Shown: positions 42,441 through 54,537 of the stretch, in pieces
How the letters are laid out: every line of letters begins with the position of its first letter
How positions within the stretch are numbered: position 1 is the first letter of the stretch
Source: Scalesia atractyloides
Taxonomy: Eukaryota > Streptophyta > Magnoliopsida > Asterales > Asteraceae
Direction: 5' to 3'
NCBI GenBank assembly: GCA_947069175.1
Contig: CAMTDV010000023.1
Location: 87,017,563-87,081,562 of the forward strand
DNA: 64,000 nucleotides
Position numbers and translations under genes: made by a program
The notes under the pieces: generated by a model
The model's input: only the letters and a program-made list of their open reading frames with translations
Database searches by the model: none
Told to the model about the DNA's origin: nothing

Positions 42441-43807
42441 CAGAAATTAATTATTTCATTCTTTATGAAGTTAATAGAAATTAATTTATGAGTGTCTGTG
42501 TGTAAATTTAATAAAGAACATATATAATTAATAATATATATATTAGTTAACAGAAAAAACTATATAATTACCAGAAAATGTATAGTTAATAATAAGGTCG
42601 TTGCTTCAAGATTTTGCATGTAAACCCGTCTTCTATAAATCTTTTCAGAAAGGATTCCAACTAATTCCATTTGATATTCTCTTATTTAATTTGTTAATAT
42701 ATTAAATTAATATGATTAATATATTAAATTAGTCTTTACTATTATTAATATATCACCAGCAAGATTTCTCCGCACGATGTGGTGGGAATTTCACAAGTAT
42801 CAGTTGGTTTTATGACAGTATCGGTATGATATACAACACTTGGTTTAAAGTCATGTTTTCTCAACAAAGTTCAAAGATGATCCCAAGAAAAATATATTAA
42901 CCAAAGTCGCGTATTCATCTTTCAAATAAAAGATAACTAATGCAAATTATCAGAAGGAAAAAACGATTAAATAAAAACAAAAGGGTTTGAATCGTATGTT
43001 ATTTATGGTATAATGGGTGAAACTAGAAGATAATAAAATTAAATATAATATCTTAAAATTTTATGTTACTGTTCATTAGGTTCTAAAATTATATATTATA
43101 TTTGCACGATGCGGTGGAAATTCGCTTGTTGCAGTTTAGTTTGTAACAGTATCACTTTGTACTGACTTTCGGTTTTAAAGTCAATGATATGCACAAATAT
43201 ATTTGTTTTAATTGAAAACCATGAAAAACAAATATCGTTACCGGTTTCAATAATAACAATGTCGGTACCGGTACCGATGTCAATAGAGAATCATAAAAAA
43301 AAGAGTAATGGTATGGATTCGATAATAACAAACAATAGCTGAACCAATACATGTATCGGTATCGGTCGGTTCACCACTAAACTATGTTAAATAAAGACAC
43401 ATCGATAAAAGATATATTAAACACAATCTCCTAGAAAAATAAGGAACGCAAGTTGAAGGTAAACGGTCAAATTAGATAAGAATTAAAATTATAAAAACTT
43501 TAATTTAATGTATAAGAGGTGAAATTAGAAATTAAGAAAATAGATATAATAACATACAAATTTTGTTTTACTATTCGCCGCAAGTTGTATATAATGTGTA
43601 TAATAATACGTATAATATATCTAATAATAATAATATATGAATATAAATAATTGATGGCATCATCCCGCTAATAATATATAAATATAAATAAATGTTATAC
43701 ACTATCCTGGTTTATCTTTGTATCAATTTTTTAACCTTAATTTTTTAAATATTGAATTAATTACACAGTTAGTCATTGTGGTTTTCACGAAATAACAATG
43801 TCAGATA
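42441..43807. other. AT-rich region without recognisable gene
   Basis: Unrelated to the LTR of A. Contains runs of tataatta/ataatatat and two places (near 42775-42870 and 43105-43190) with similar gcacgatg.ggtgg..ttcgc phrases, possibly an old repeat pair. No coding signal. Confidence 0.4.
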
Positions 43808-44090
43808 CTTGTGGCCTAGTAATAGAGAGGTTTGGGTTTTTCAATGGAGACTCAAGTTCAATCCTCACTTGTATCACTTTGCTGGATTAGGCAATGATAG
43901 ATAGACTCTAGCCTCTTTGCTGAGGTGTCAGACCCTTTCTTGAGCCCACTTGGATTTTCGTCCCACCGTGTGTTACGCTAGAGAGTTCTACTTTTGTGGT
44001 GGCACAACAACTGTCAAGTGGCAGTCGGCGGTGTGGTTTTCTCGGGAAACACCCCAGGCAAACTCTAAAGCCAACGTGGTCCTGTTAAAG
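43808..44090 (+). mobile_element. SINE-like tRNA-derived unit 1
   Basis: TGGCCTAGTAA (43812-43822) resembles an A-box and AAGTTCAATCC (43854-43864) a B-box, 42 bases apart. The following 220 bases (ending near ctctaaagccaacgtggtcc) form an unrelated body. No clear tail or target duplication was found, so this is only a candidate. Confidence 0.42.
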
Positions 44091-44369
44091 CAACATAATC
44101 TGACCTAACTTAGACAACAAGGTTATTTAATTTGAAAAATATGATAGCCTAATAAAAGAAAGATACCAATACAAAAAAAATCTAAAAAGTTTAAAGTAAC
44201 AAATGAGGTATTGACTTTTTAATTTGTTACAGCGTCAGGCGTTAAGACCAAACCCTGTTAAAAGCTAAGGCCACTCAGTCCGTCCAGGCCCGACAACGCC
44301 CTGGGTGGTCCGGCGGCGTCCTGGGCAGCCCCAGGCGGACGTTGGAGACGGGCCGAGTGAGGACAAAAA

Positions 44370-44950
44370 AAGTATGTGGAGAGAGAAGTGTCTGCCGGAA
44401 AGTGGAGTGATGAACTTGACAGAAAGTGAAGAGGTGGTGATGGTGGTGGTGGTAATGGCGGTGGTGTTTTGGTAGGTGGAGAGAGAAGTGTGGCGGTTTT
44501 TGTAGGGGAGAAGAGGTGGTGATGGTGGTGGCGGTGGAATGATGAACTTGACAGAAAGTGAAGAGGTGTCGGTGGTGGTGGTGGCTCGTGTTTAGATCGG
44601 TGGAGAGAGAAGTGTGGTGGTTTTTGTAGGGGAGAAGAGGTGGTGGTGCTGGCGTCTGTGGTGTTTGGGTAGGTGGAGAGAGAAGTGTGTCGGTTTTTGT
44701 AGGGGAGAAGAGGTGGTGGTGGTGGTGGTGGCCGTGGCGGTGGTGACAGTGGAGTGACGAACTTGACAGAAAGTGAAGAGGTGTGGCGGCGGTGGTGTGT
44801 TTTGGTAGGTGGAGAGAGAAGTGTGGCGGTTTTTGTAGGGGAGAAGAGGTGGTGGCGGTGGAGTGATGAACTTGACAAAGTGAAGAGGTTGTGGCGGCGG
44901 TGGTCTGATGAACTTGACAGAAGAGGTGGTGGTGGTGGTGGGGGCGGGTA
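44370..44950 (+). repeat. GGT/GTG-rich minisatellite, irregular about 90-130-bp unit
   Basis: The phrases ggtggagagagaagtgt, tttttgtaggggagaagagg and gaacttgacagaaagtgaag alternate with ggtggtggcggtgg runs about five times. Translation on the minus strand gives His/Pro/Ser-rich frames (44878-44258 and 45099-44275) that are repeats read as protein. I do not accept them as genes. Confidence 0.8.
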
Positions 44951-45499
44951 GGGAGGTGAATTACAAAAAAAAAAGTTAAATTAACTGTGTGGGGTCGGGT
45001 CGTCACCCATTTCCTTGGTTTCATCCTTGAAGGGGCGTCCTCCAAACACTCTGACGTGGATGCTGACGTAACGAGTCGTCCTCCAGAAAGACCCATCACT
45101 TACACCGAGTAGCCTAATGGTATGAACCTCACGTGCCCAAGCGTGAGGGTATTTATATCCATTTACAATTTTCTTTTTAAAACCTTGAATGAAAACCCCC
45201 CAAACCCATTTTCTTCCCTTCAATATCTGCAACAAAACAACAATAAACAATAAAAAAAAAGTAGAATCTACAGAAAGTCAAAAGCTACAAAAAACAAAAC
45301 TTGAAAAAACAATATCCCTTCCAACGGTGCACGGACTCAAAAGAAATTGTAGCCATTTCCATAAACACTGAATCGAAAAGTTTCAGATATGAGAAACTAG
45401 TGACGGGTCGACATAGGAGAACGAATCAGATGTATTGATTTTGTGTTGTCATGGATGAATTTGAAGGTTTCAGTATGAAGCAATCACATAGTTTGTTAA

Positions 45500-45534
<35 letters not shown>
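45500..45534 (+). repeat. Run of 35 consecutive G
   Basis: Uninterrupted G homopolymer inside a short frame (MDEFEGFSMKQSHSLL before it). Such a run can form G-quadruplex structure and is prone to length error in sequencing, so the exact count is unsafe. Confidence 0.8.
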
Positions 45535-45537
<3 letters not shown>

Positions 45538-45766
45538 AGGTTGATTATATCACAAGCTTTTGAGCAAATCTTCTTTGCATACATAACATGTAACACTCTT
45601 TCTCCTCAAGCTTTCAAACTATCAACTGACCATTTCCCCTGTTCTTAATGTTTATCAATCTACTTTGGAAAAAAATCATCAATTGATTTGAAAAAAGTTT
45701 TAAAGATTCTTAAGGTGATTAAGGGTTAAATTAAAAAATTGCTTCTTGATTGAATTAAATTCTACG

Positions 45767-45898
45767 GCGAAGTTTGATAGCGACATCCCTGATCAGTGGC
45801 AGCTGCAGATAATGGTTCCCGAGAAGACGGTAACGGGTGTGATGCGACGGTATAAGAAGTTGAAGGGAAAGAAGGGTTTTGGGGGTTGGGGCACATGA
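45767..45898 (+). pseudogene. MYB/SANT-type gene fragment (DIVARICATA/RADIALIS-like)
   Basis: A 43-codon frame ending in TGA. The stretch FDSDIPDQWQLQIMVPEKTV is followed by TGVMRRYKKLKG, the layout of the second half of a plant one-repeat SANT domain (acidic Asp, Pro-Asp-x-Trp, hydrophobic, Val-Pro-x-Lys-Thr-Val, then Tyr-Lys-x-Leu). The usual RVA/KVA segment between W and the VP motif is shortened. The first half of the domain, with its initial Trp, is not in frame upstream. After KLKG the frame becomes Gly/Lys-rich and stops. Such proteins bind DNA. This piece looks like a captured scrap in the TIR element and is unlikely to function. Confidence 0.5.
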
Positions 45899-45987
45899 GG
45901 GTCATGACTGTAGTTTTTAACGGCGTTTGGTCTTAATTCCTGAGACTGTAATAAGTTAAAAAGTTAATATTTATTTTTTTTACTTTA

Positions 45988-48235
45988 GATTAATAGTATC
46001 TAACATTATTATTGTTATTGTTATTACATATAAATCTCAAGGACTAACTTGATAATTAATTCTTAAATATTATATGGATTTTGTCTCTCTATTCTTTTTT
46101 CCGATTATTAAATCAGTGTGGCAAACTAGTGGGATGGGTTTAATTTTCGTTAGTTATTAACAATAACAAATATATATTTTGAAGTAATAACCATTGAAAT
46201 CTCGCTTGCGATTTAGTGGAAATTCAGTTTCGGTTGATATCGGTTTGGTTCATTATGGCACTGACATTCAGTATAACAAACGAAAGAAAAAACCAAAGAA
46301 ATTAATTCGTTAAACTATAGAGAAATAAATTCGTTAAACTATAGAGTATAAAAATCTAGTGGTCATTTTGAAAAATGTTTGAACTTATTAATCATGTCAC
46401 CAAAAAAAACATTATATTGGGGTGAAAATCATTAATTAAATCTAGCATATTAGTCATGCTAGTGTTCCATTTCAAATTATTTATAATTCAAGTTGTGTAA
46501 ATTGTAAGTTTGAACTTACGTATTTAATGATAATTAGCAATAATTATCCGTTATATATTGGTCAATTAATATGTGTACGTTATTTTAAAATTATTATATT
46601 TTTCGCTGAATTTGAAAATAAAAAATTGACATTTTCTTGATTATAGGTGATTTTATAAAAAATTTTGTAAAATATTTATCATCTTTTTTTTACGTAATAT
46701 ATTTTATTTATTTAACTCATGTAATACAATAGTCTATAATCTAGTATAGCGAATAAATTATGCTAGTAAATAGTAACAGTATACGATTCTTATGTAAATG
46801 AATCTTTACTATAGGAATCTAGAAACGTTATTGTCTTAGAATATCTTAATTGGCAAGGCATGTTGCAGTTGCCTGGAATCTGCGTTTTCCAATCGAATCA
46901 ACGATATTTCTTTGGTTCTTCAAATATCACAATTGAACTAGCTGACAATTTCTTTCTCATATGAAATTACTTATACCATAGGATTAGATATGGTCTATGT
47001 TGAACTTTAATAACCATTATATCTGTCAATCTTTCAAGTTTATTTCTCTTATTGAGAAATGGAAACAAATAGGTCCTACGTTTGCGTAATTCAAAGTTTA
47101 TATCGCTCTGAAAAAGCTTACAAAGTGATTGTGAGATTATTAAGTAGTACAAACGAATACTCAAACAATTTTGTGATGAATAGAGTGGGGTTTTGTAGTA
47201 TGTGATAAATGCTAAGCCTGACTCGTTTTCCCTTCGTTGTGATGTTCTCTATTTATAGAGAATGTGAGGTATGAATAAACATTTGTTTATTTATACACTT
47301 GGTTGTAAAAAAGTGGCTTTTGGGCATATTCATTGAAACTGTTCACATACACTAGTCACTTAGAAGTTCGTGCAAAATTTTATATCTTTGTCAAAAACTG
47401 TTTCATTCACACCATTCTGGTTTAGATCAATTGTATAGATACATGGCTTTTCTTGAACCGATTTGAGCGATGGGAATTCGACGAAGAATTGTGTTTTGTC
47501 AAGAATCTAAACAGCTACTTTAGAACTCTAATTTGGTACAACCACCTAAAAGCATAATCTGAAACAAATTAAGGAAACATATGGTCCGAGTCGGTCTTAT
47601 ACCCGTGGATTGACATACCGAAAGACATAAGAACCGGAACATATTAGTTATTTAGGGTAATATTTCGGGTATTGTTAAAGGGTTTTTAGATATCAGTTCG
47701 GGTCTGGTATTCATCAGGTCGGGTAATGAATTTTGCTACCCCTACTACATATTACTCTTAGATATAACAGGCCATTAGTCAATCTAATTCATGAGCACCT
47801 AATTAAACCCAATTTCATTTGCTTCCCAGCCCTAAAAAGACATTGACATGTGTCAACAGCATACCTTGTTGTTGCCATGTTCTCTTATTTTTTACCAAAG
47901 CAACGTGAACATGTCCATGTTCTATAAAAGCACGCCGGATCCAACAGAAAACAAATAAAATATTAAGAACTTGCATGATAACTAACAGAAAAGAAATAAA
48001 CGAAGAACTTAAATATAGAAAACTTACATCCTCTTTAGTGACAGACTAGGAACAAAACTAATTGATAGTTTGGTGACATTGCATCCAGATTATTTTTTCT
48101 GAGCAAAGCTGTTTCCACCATATTGATCTATAAAGTTTATAAATTTCATCATTTGCCACATTGGGCTACACACTCTTTCAGTTAATGATTAACAAGAATA
48201 AAGCTCATAGCTAACTAACATACTTATGATAAAAT
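45988..48235. other. AT-rich region without recognisable gene
   Basis: No domain seen. At 47241-47258 TTCTCTATTTATAGAGAA is a perfect palindrome-like TATA element readable on both strands, perhaps the promoter part of an unrecognised LTR. The rest, including 47590-47740 with Gypsy-like flank phrases, holds nothing I can name. Confidence 0.4.
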
Positions 48236-48476
48236 TGAAAGTTCAAGATCAGGCGGGTTTAGATGGAAGTTTGGATAGGATAAAGCTAATTCGGTAGAAA
48301 TCTCATAAGAATAGTCATAAGTAGAAGGATTTCATTCATATCGAAAGAGCAAACATCGTTTTACAAGCTGGAGAGAGCATCATGCAATCTCTCCGACATT
48401 TCCCTAGATTCCAAAACTTAACAACTTTTAACACATGACACTATTTATAGACATGGTGATTTGGTGAGGATGAACT
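48236..48476 (-). repeat. 3' LTR copy of element D (matching part)
   Basis: TGAAAGTTCAAGATCAGGCG onward. The minus-strand TATA box is at 48449-48442. The match to the other copy ends at gatgaact. Confidence 0.68.
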
Positions 48477-49654
48477 TGAAACTAATCAATGCAGCTTCTC
48501 CATTTAAACATTAGTCACATTGGCATTTGGTTTTTGATCTATCACTTTAGCTCAATCTCTTAACGTTCAAAACCACAACCGACAATTGATAGAAACTTCA
48601 AATCACCACACTGGTAAACTTCAAGTCTGTGAATACCCACGAAAATCTCAAATTCCGTCTTCCATAATCACCTTTATGCCCAGCTTGAATGACTGATTAG
48701 TGTAAATGGTAATCTCTACAATCAACAAATCTTCATCGGATATCAAATCATCTAGTAACACACTTTGATCTAAGAATCATTCTTCCACGATATTATTCAC
48801 ATTTTTCCTCTTCAGTCATGATAACAAATGTATAGTCTTCTCCGTTAGTCTCGGCAACAACTTAATCAACAAACATCATTACTTCCCGGCAGTTAGTCTA
48901 GAAAACAACTCATCTGCTCGAAAATAACCATTCTGACAATTTAAACTGTCATCGAGCGGTCGTGTATCTAATATCTGGAAAGCTCTCTAATATCTTACAA
49001 GTATCGATAATACTGACACATCCTTTGACGCTAATCTTGCTAACGGGCTTGTACGAAGACTCGGGACTCAAACCCTAAGATAGCAATCTGATCACAAACT
49101 CACGAATATGAACTTTCTATGATCACGAACTAACGAATCCAGATCTTATGCATCCCCGGATAATCTGAAGTCGAAACCACCCATATTCTGTTGCACGTCT
49201 GAATTTCAAAAATGCCAAAATTTCAATATATTCTAATGAAATTTTTATTTCTCCTTTTTTTACAAATTCTAATCTCTCTAAACTTATCATTGAATTTCTC
49301 CCTTATACTTGGCAAATTCAGTCCTACCTTTTCCCTGAAAAACTCAAATATGACTTTTGGTTCCACAAAAGTCAGTTTTTCATCAAATGCGGATTTTACG
49401 TTTTGGCCCATTAATAGTCACTACACCAAGTGATGATCATTCTACATAGGTATCTGTGACTACCCCACTAATTTCACTACTCTGTGATCTCATCATCATA
49501 ACCATTCTCCGAAACCTCCAACGGTGTCCCCGAACAACCCGTATAAGACGTTAAAATCTCGAAAAAAATATTAATCACCAAATTTTTTCTAGACATTCGT
49601 CTCATCAACACGATCAAAATATGTCTTTTTATTTTTATATTTAAGCATTTTGAC

Positions 49655-49830
49655 TCATTCGCGCGTATGAGAAATGTTCATTCGTGCTAATGACTCCTTC
49701 GTGCGAATGATCCTTCGTGCGAATGGGTCCTTCTTGCGGATGACTGATTGATTTTGTGCGAATGAACCCGATTTTTCAAATGGATCAAGCTCATTCATGC
49801 GGATGAAGGACTCCTGCGCACGAATGTGAT
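49655..49830. repeat. Cluster of CATTCGTGCGAATG-like palindromic motifs (interior of D)
   Basis: About eight variants (cattcgcgcgtatg, cattcgtgctaatg, ccttcgtgcgaatg twice, ccttcttgcggatg, cattcatgcggatg, gcgcacgaatg and others) in 175 bases, spaced 13-30 bases. Three more occur at 50328-50385 in the 5' LTR region. The consensus CATTCG-TG-CGAATG is a 6-bp inverted repeat. Confidence 0.75.
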
Positions 49831-50074
49831 CTTGTCTGTTCGAACGCTGCTGATTCAATTTTTCGATCCAAAATCTTTATTTCTTCAAATTTTATGACGA
49901 TTCTTCCACAGACATGTTCTAAATTCATTTATAATCAATCATATGGTTTCAATTTTAATTTTCATCTATGAATTGACCTTAATTTTATGTTTTACGTCTA
50001 AAACCTACAAAAACCCATAAATCATGAGCGTAGGTGATTCAATCATCTGTTAGATCGATTGAATCAGTACCGTA

Positions 50075-50086
50075 GCTTTGATACCA
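50075..50086 (-). other. Primer-like site of element D
   Basis: The minus strand reads TGGTATCAAAGC, one base from the initiator tRNA-Met complement, next to the LTR. Confidence 0.62.
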
Positions 50087-50088
50087 AT

Positions 50089-50331
50089 CGAAAGTTTCGG
50101 ATCAGGCGGGTTTTGATGGAAGTTTGGAGATGATAAAGCTAATTCGGTAGAAATCTCGTAAGAATAGTAATAAGTAGAAGGATTCCATTCATTCCGAAAG
50201 AGCATACATCGTTTTACAAGCTGGGGAGAGCATCATGCAATATCTCTAGTATTTCCCTTAGATTCCAAAACTTAACAACTTTTAACACATACACTATTTA
50301 TAGACATGGTGATTTGGTGAGGATGAACTCA
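50089..50331 (-). repeat. 5' LTR copy of element D (matching part)
   Basis: CGAAAGTTTCGGATCAGGCG onward; the first base pair of the LTR has changed from TG to CG. The minus-strand TATA box is at 50302-50295. It is followed by cggatg/cattcg motifs listed separately. Confidence 0.68.
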
Positions 50332-50748
50332 TCTATGCGGATGGGCTTCATCCGTGTGCATGAACTCATTCGTGCGGATGAGGTCTCAGCCGTGCAGACC
50401 AATTCTCGTCCTCACCAAAATGTCAAGTGTTTAGATCTCACTCACAACTATACAATATTCAACGCACACTTTACTAGACTATTCGCACAGTGGCGGACAT
50501 ATATAATATACAATAACAATATTTTACTGACATAACAATCAGAAACAATCCATAAATGGATGCAAGTACGGAACCTAGACAATGTATGAATATTGAGCCA
50601 ATACCATGGAAGCAATAACAAACAGTAAAAACTTATCAAAGTATGTATAAGAACATTTTTTTCTAAACAAAATTCGATAGCGTAAGTTCATGACACAAGT
50701 TCAGTTCAAGGAAAACATGTACATCATTGCTTCACAGTCCAATGACTT

Positions 50749-53700
50749 TGTGACAAATGGCAAATAACCGGTAATTCCGTACAATTTAATCACTAATTAG
50801 ATACTATAATCTCATGCATATTATCGTAATTTTAATTTCGTAACTGAGTCGTACGTCATTAGGACAAGTAAATCTAATCATAACATATACTGGTTTCCGT
50901 TACGACGCGAAACAAACCAAATCAATGCCCTAAAAGTGTTGTAGAAAGTGTTGGGCGCACTAATTGCGGTGATACCGTATCGGTAAATCCGCTAAAACGA
51001 ATCAGAATAAGGAATAACGACATGTTAATGCCATATATGAGTCCACATTTAAATGAAAACACTTATTTGAGAACAACTGTTACAACAATACATAACTTTC
51101 CGGTATAACGCCTAAATTGCAAAATTGTCCGTTTCGACCAAAAAGGCGACAAATATCGATTTGTCCTCAAGACTAATTCGGAGGATTCCGGATGTCAAGA
51201 TAAGAATAAAACAATGTTAATCATCCTAAAATAATGTGATAATAGCAAAAATGCACAAAAGATATCGTTTCCGGTCATTCATCAGGCAATGCACAATTCG
51301 ACCGAAAAGTGGCCGCTTGTCGAAACGACGAATATTTTAGTGGCCGATAGCCTCATCGGGCATCTAGTGAACTAGTTAAGCCTCACTTGGAACTCGAAAT
51401 CCATTCAACTAACATGAGGTCACGGAAACACTACTTTCGTAAAAGTTCGACTGCGGAACATAAAAGTGCCGATATCGATCGAACGATCGAACGAAAGACA
51501 TTTCGGCCATCCTAACTCGTCGTATATTCGTCTAGCGAACTAGTTATGCATTTTTTTGGATCGGAAATGCACTAAGTAGACACCATATTAATTGTGGTGG
51601 TCGAAAACGAAAGCTTCCGGTGCTAATAAATAGTTTCGTTTATTAGCGATTATTACGACGATGAGAGATCTAGCGACGTATCCGTCATCCGAAACTTATA
51701 TTGGAGGATCACATGGATTAAATACCATGTAAATGCACCCTAAATTCAAGTCTTATGCTTAAGATATCTGAGGATTAACCTTAATCACTATACTTATCAT
51801 AATTACCTAAAGAAGCTAGCACGGATGGAGATCATTAAGGATTCCTAAAGAGCTTCATTTTCTTCCATAATCATCAAGGAACTTGTTCACCCTTTGTAAG
51901 CTAAACTCCTCCATAATCTAGCTTATTTTTATGCTTAGATTATTAGTGTACAAGTTGATCATCTTGAAAATCAAGAAAAGATAAACCAAAAACCCTAACT
52001 CACAACATAATAATAACACTAAATATTGTTTATTTTGTGTTGATTATATGTTTATATGGTTGTTAGTTAAGATGTTGAAGTTGTTTATGTTAAAAGTATG
52101 ATATAAAAGTTGGATAATCTTGTGTGATTTAGTATAAAAATGCAGATTTAAACATGTTATGTTTAAATCTAAACAAGATCATCAACTACATCATCCATGA
52201 AAAATACTACAACTTAAAGATAATTTTTATGCATATGAATGATTTTATAAGAAGTAAACATTTATATTTAAGTTGTAATCACCTCAAAACTGTGTAGTAA
52301 TTAAGGGGTTAAATGCATGGATTTGGTAACATGATAAAAGTAGTGTTTTGAAATGGTTAATAAATATTAAAATCCCACTTGATTTACTAGGATTTTAAAC
52401 CATAAAAAGTCATGGATGATGATAGTTTGATTATGTAAAATAAATATTAGATGGTTAGTTGATGATGATTATGAGTTTAAACAGGTTTTAAATACGTTTT
52501 TAAAACGTGGAAAATGCCATAGTTTAGGGGTAACTATGGCGAAATTTTCTAAAAATCTAATCGTGATTAAAACATGATTATTGAGGTGATTAGTGAGACT
52601 AAACGCGATTAGTAACTTAAATCGTCATTAAGTAGACTCTAATGACAAGGGCTATCCCTAAATGGCCAAGTGTTTAACAAAGTTATAAATATATATTTAT
52701 AAGTAAAAATAAATACTTTTTACAAATATATATTTCTATTTGGAAAATAATACAAGTATATATTTATACAATTGTTACCAATAATAATACATGTGTGTAT
52801 TGTATGTGTATGTATTAGAAACTTAGGGTATTCACAATAAAATACCCTACCATATACAAAATACAAACACTTAATCAATACACTAAGTGTTGGTGACATA
52901 AGAAATATATATTCTTGAAAAGCGTCGAAACAATAAATCGGACAATCGAAACGATGCGAACAATAGGCGAACATTCAATATTACATCGTCGTGTCGACGA
53001 CCAACGGGTGAATCGCCGGCACGAAAGATCATTACAACAACGGGAGATTCTTGACAAAAACGAACATGTAATAAACGATGCCGATGACGGGTCTAAATAT
53101 ATATTTAGACATTTCATAATATAATATATATTATATAATATGTTATCGAAATAAAAAATCAGGAAAGTTAAATATATAAAAAGTTAGAAATTATAAGTAA
53201 ATACTAACAAGAAAAATGGGCTTTTAATAAATAAATGTGGGCTAGGTCCAAATTGTAAAAGTCTTGGACAAGGCCCAATTCCATAATATTTATGGACAAG
53301 CCCCAAAACTAATAAAAGTCCAAAAAAATATAAATTACATGGGCTAGGCCCAATGATAAGAAAACATGGGTTAGGCCCAAAGACATAGATGACATGGGAT
53401 AGGCCCAATGACAAGAAAACATAGGCTAGGCCCAATGACATGTGAAGGGCAAGGCCTAGTTCTATTAAAACATATATATATATATGTAAGAAATATATAT
53501 AAATATAATCGAACAAACAAACTACCAATACTATGATAACATTATAAGTTGTTATATCATAACGAAAAGATACATAACACGAATTCAAGATGAACAACGA
53601 GTACAAGGTCCATTGAGATCTAGGTGTCTAATGAAACCAATACGCATGTAGGTTACATATGTTGCGGACACCGATCGATAAATAGTACGACTTAACGGAA

Positions 53701-54532
53701 CACAAAAATGTGAGTTCATGTCCCTCCTTTCAATTATTTCAAGTTTTGTTTTAAACTTTAGAGGGGAAATACATGTCATGTCAAAATAGTATGTTAGCTA
53801 TGGGTTAGTAGATAACAGATCACTGTGCGTAAGTAGGATGATAACAATAGTAACCATTAATCACTTAGTGACCAAGGTGCAAAAGATGTAGATCTATTGA
53901 GTTTGAGACCTGCTCCACTCCTGGTTGGTATACCCTTCGGAGTGCTTTTGTGATCCCAACGATGTCAAAGTAGTCTCGGTTTGGTTACTTACTTATGGCA
54001 CAAGTATGTCAGGGTGCTCGCGACACACTGATAGATCCTTAAATAAATCATTGATGCTAATAACATACTTGGATTTCAATACAGGTTTTCAAATATGACA
54101 TTTTGATACGAAAACATTTGACTACATGAACTCGCCAACTTTATGTTGACTTTTTAAAAGTACATGTATTTCAGGACGTAAGACTTGAGCTGGTGATGGG
54201 ATCCGGGTATGGGATTTGTCAAGACAACGATGCACCACTTTTTGAAGGGTTTGCCTTTTATATCCCATCTTCGTATGGGCATATAGGGGTCAAAGCCTCA
54301 TTATGAAATTGTGATGAAACCAATCTCTTTTTCGGAACATGTGTTTTAAACTATGTTTGTAATGGTAATCTGAAACTGATAACAATGTGATTTCACTTTT
54401 GGAAAATTGTAAATGTGTAATGAATGTTAGTAATGGCATGACATCGTTGTTGTTAATACTGTTTACTAAATTGGATGCAATGATTACCTAATAGTCACAC
54501 CCTTACGGTTTCGCTACGACCAGGGTGTGACA
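50749..54532 (+). repeat. Solo LTR F, 3,784 bp, TSD GACTT
   Basis: Starts TGTGACAAATGGCAAATAACC and ends CCAGGGTGTGACA. GACTT flanks it at 50744-50748 and 54533-54537. There is no primer site after the right end, so it is a solo LTR. The end structure and gaactcgccaactttatgtt near 54129 place it with Tekay-like LTRs such as that of element B. It has a telegraphic array at 53337-53445 and no coding frame. Confidence 0.87.
53337..53445 (+). repeat. 27-28-bp tandem repeat with GGGCTAGGCCC core in solo LTR F
   Basis: acatgggctaggcccaatga and variants occur at about 53337, 53365, 53393 and 53420. Looser copies (gggctaggtccaa, ggacaaggcccaa, ggacaagccccaa, gggcaaggcct) extend the pattern to 53228-53460. 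The GGGC..GGCCC core is a short imperfect inverted repeat. Confidence 0.82.
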
Positions 54533-54537
54533 GACTT

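Larger units (their letters stand above)
44192..45987. mobile_element. TIR element, about 1.8 kb, carrying a MYB-like gene scrap
   Basis: 44192-44267 and 45911-45987 are inverted repeats of about 77 bp with roughly 80 percent identity by eye; both read taaagtaa.. outside and gttaaaa.cta inside, with ttaagaccaaac in common. Inside are a GC-rich part, a GGT/GTG minisatellite, a possible 5' leader, a 35-base G run and a MYB/SANT-type fragment. There is no transposase. Long TIRs plus captured gene sequence fit a Mutator-like (Pack-MULE type) element. No 9-bp target duplication could be seen, so the family is unproven. Confidence 0.62.
48236..50331 (-). mobile_element. Small non-coding LTR-pair element D (TRIM/LARD-like), minus strand
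   Basis: 48236-48476 and 50089-50331 are direct repeats of about 240 bp (core atcaggcgggttt, gataaagctaattcggtaga, tttatagacatggtgatttg). On the minus strand a primer-like site (TGGTATCAAAGC, 50086-50075) lies next to the right copy, so the right copy is the 5' LTR. Both copies hold TATAAATA on the minus strand. The interior of about 1.6 kb has no gag or pol motif. Beyond about 48476 and 50331 the copies diverge, so the full LTR length is unknown. Confidence 0.65.

Noticed and set aside
44258..45099. Two long minus-strand frames (206 and 274 residues) rich in His, Pro and Ser
   Set aside because: They are translations of the GGT/GTG minisatellite on the opposite strand. Both frames are open only because the repeat lacks stops, and they show no domain.
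45451..45648. 65-residue + frame interrupted by the G run (MDEFEGFSMKQSHSLL...)
   Set aside because: A possible first exon of the captured gene, but the poly-Gly comes from the homopolymer and the rest has no recognisable domain.
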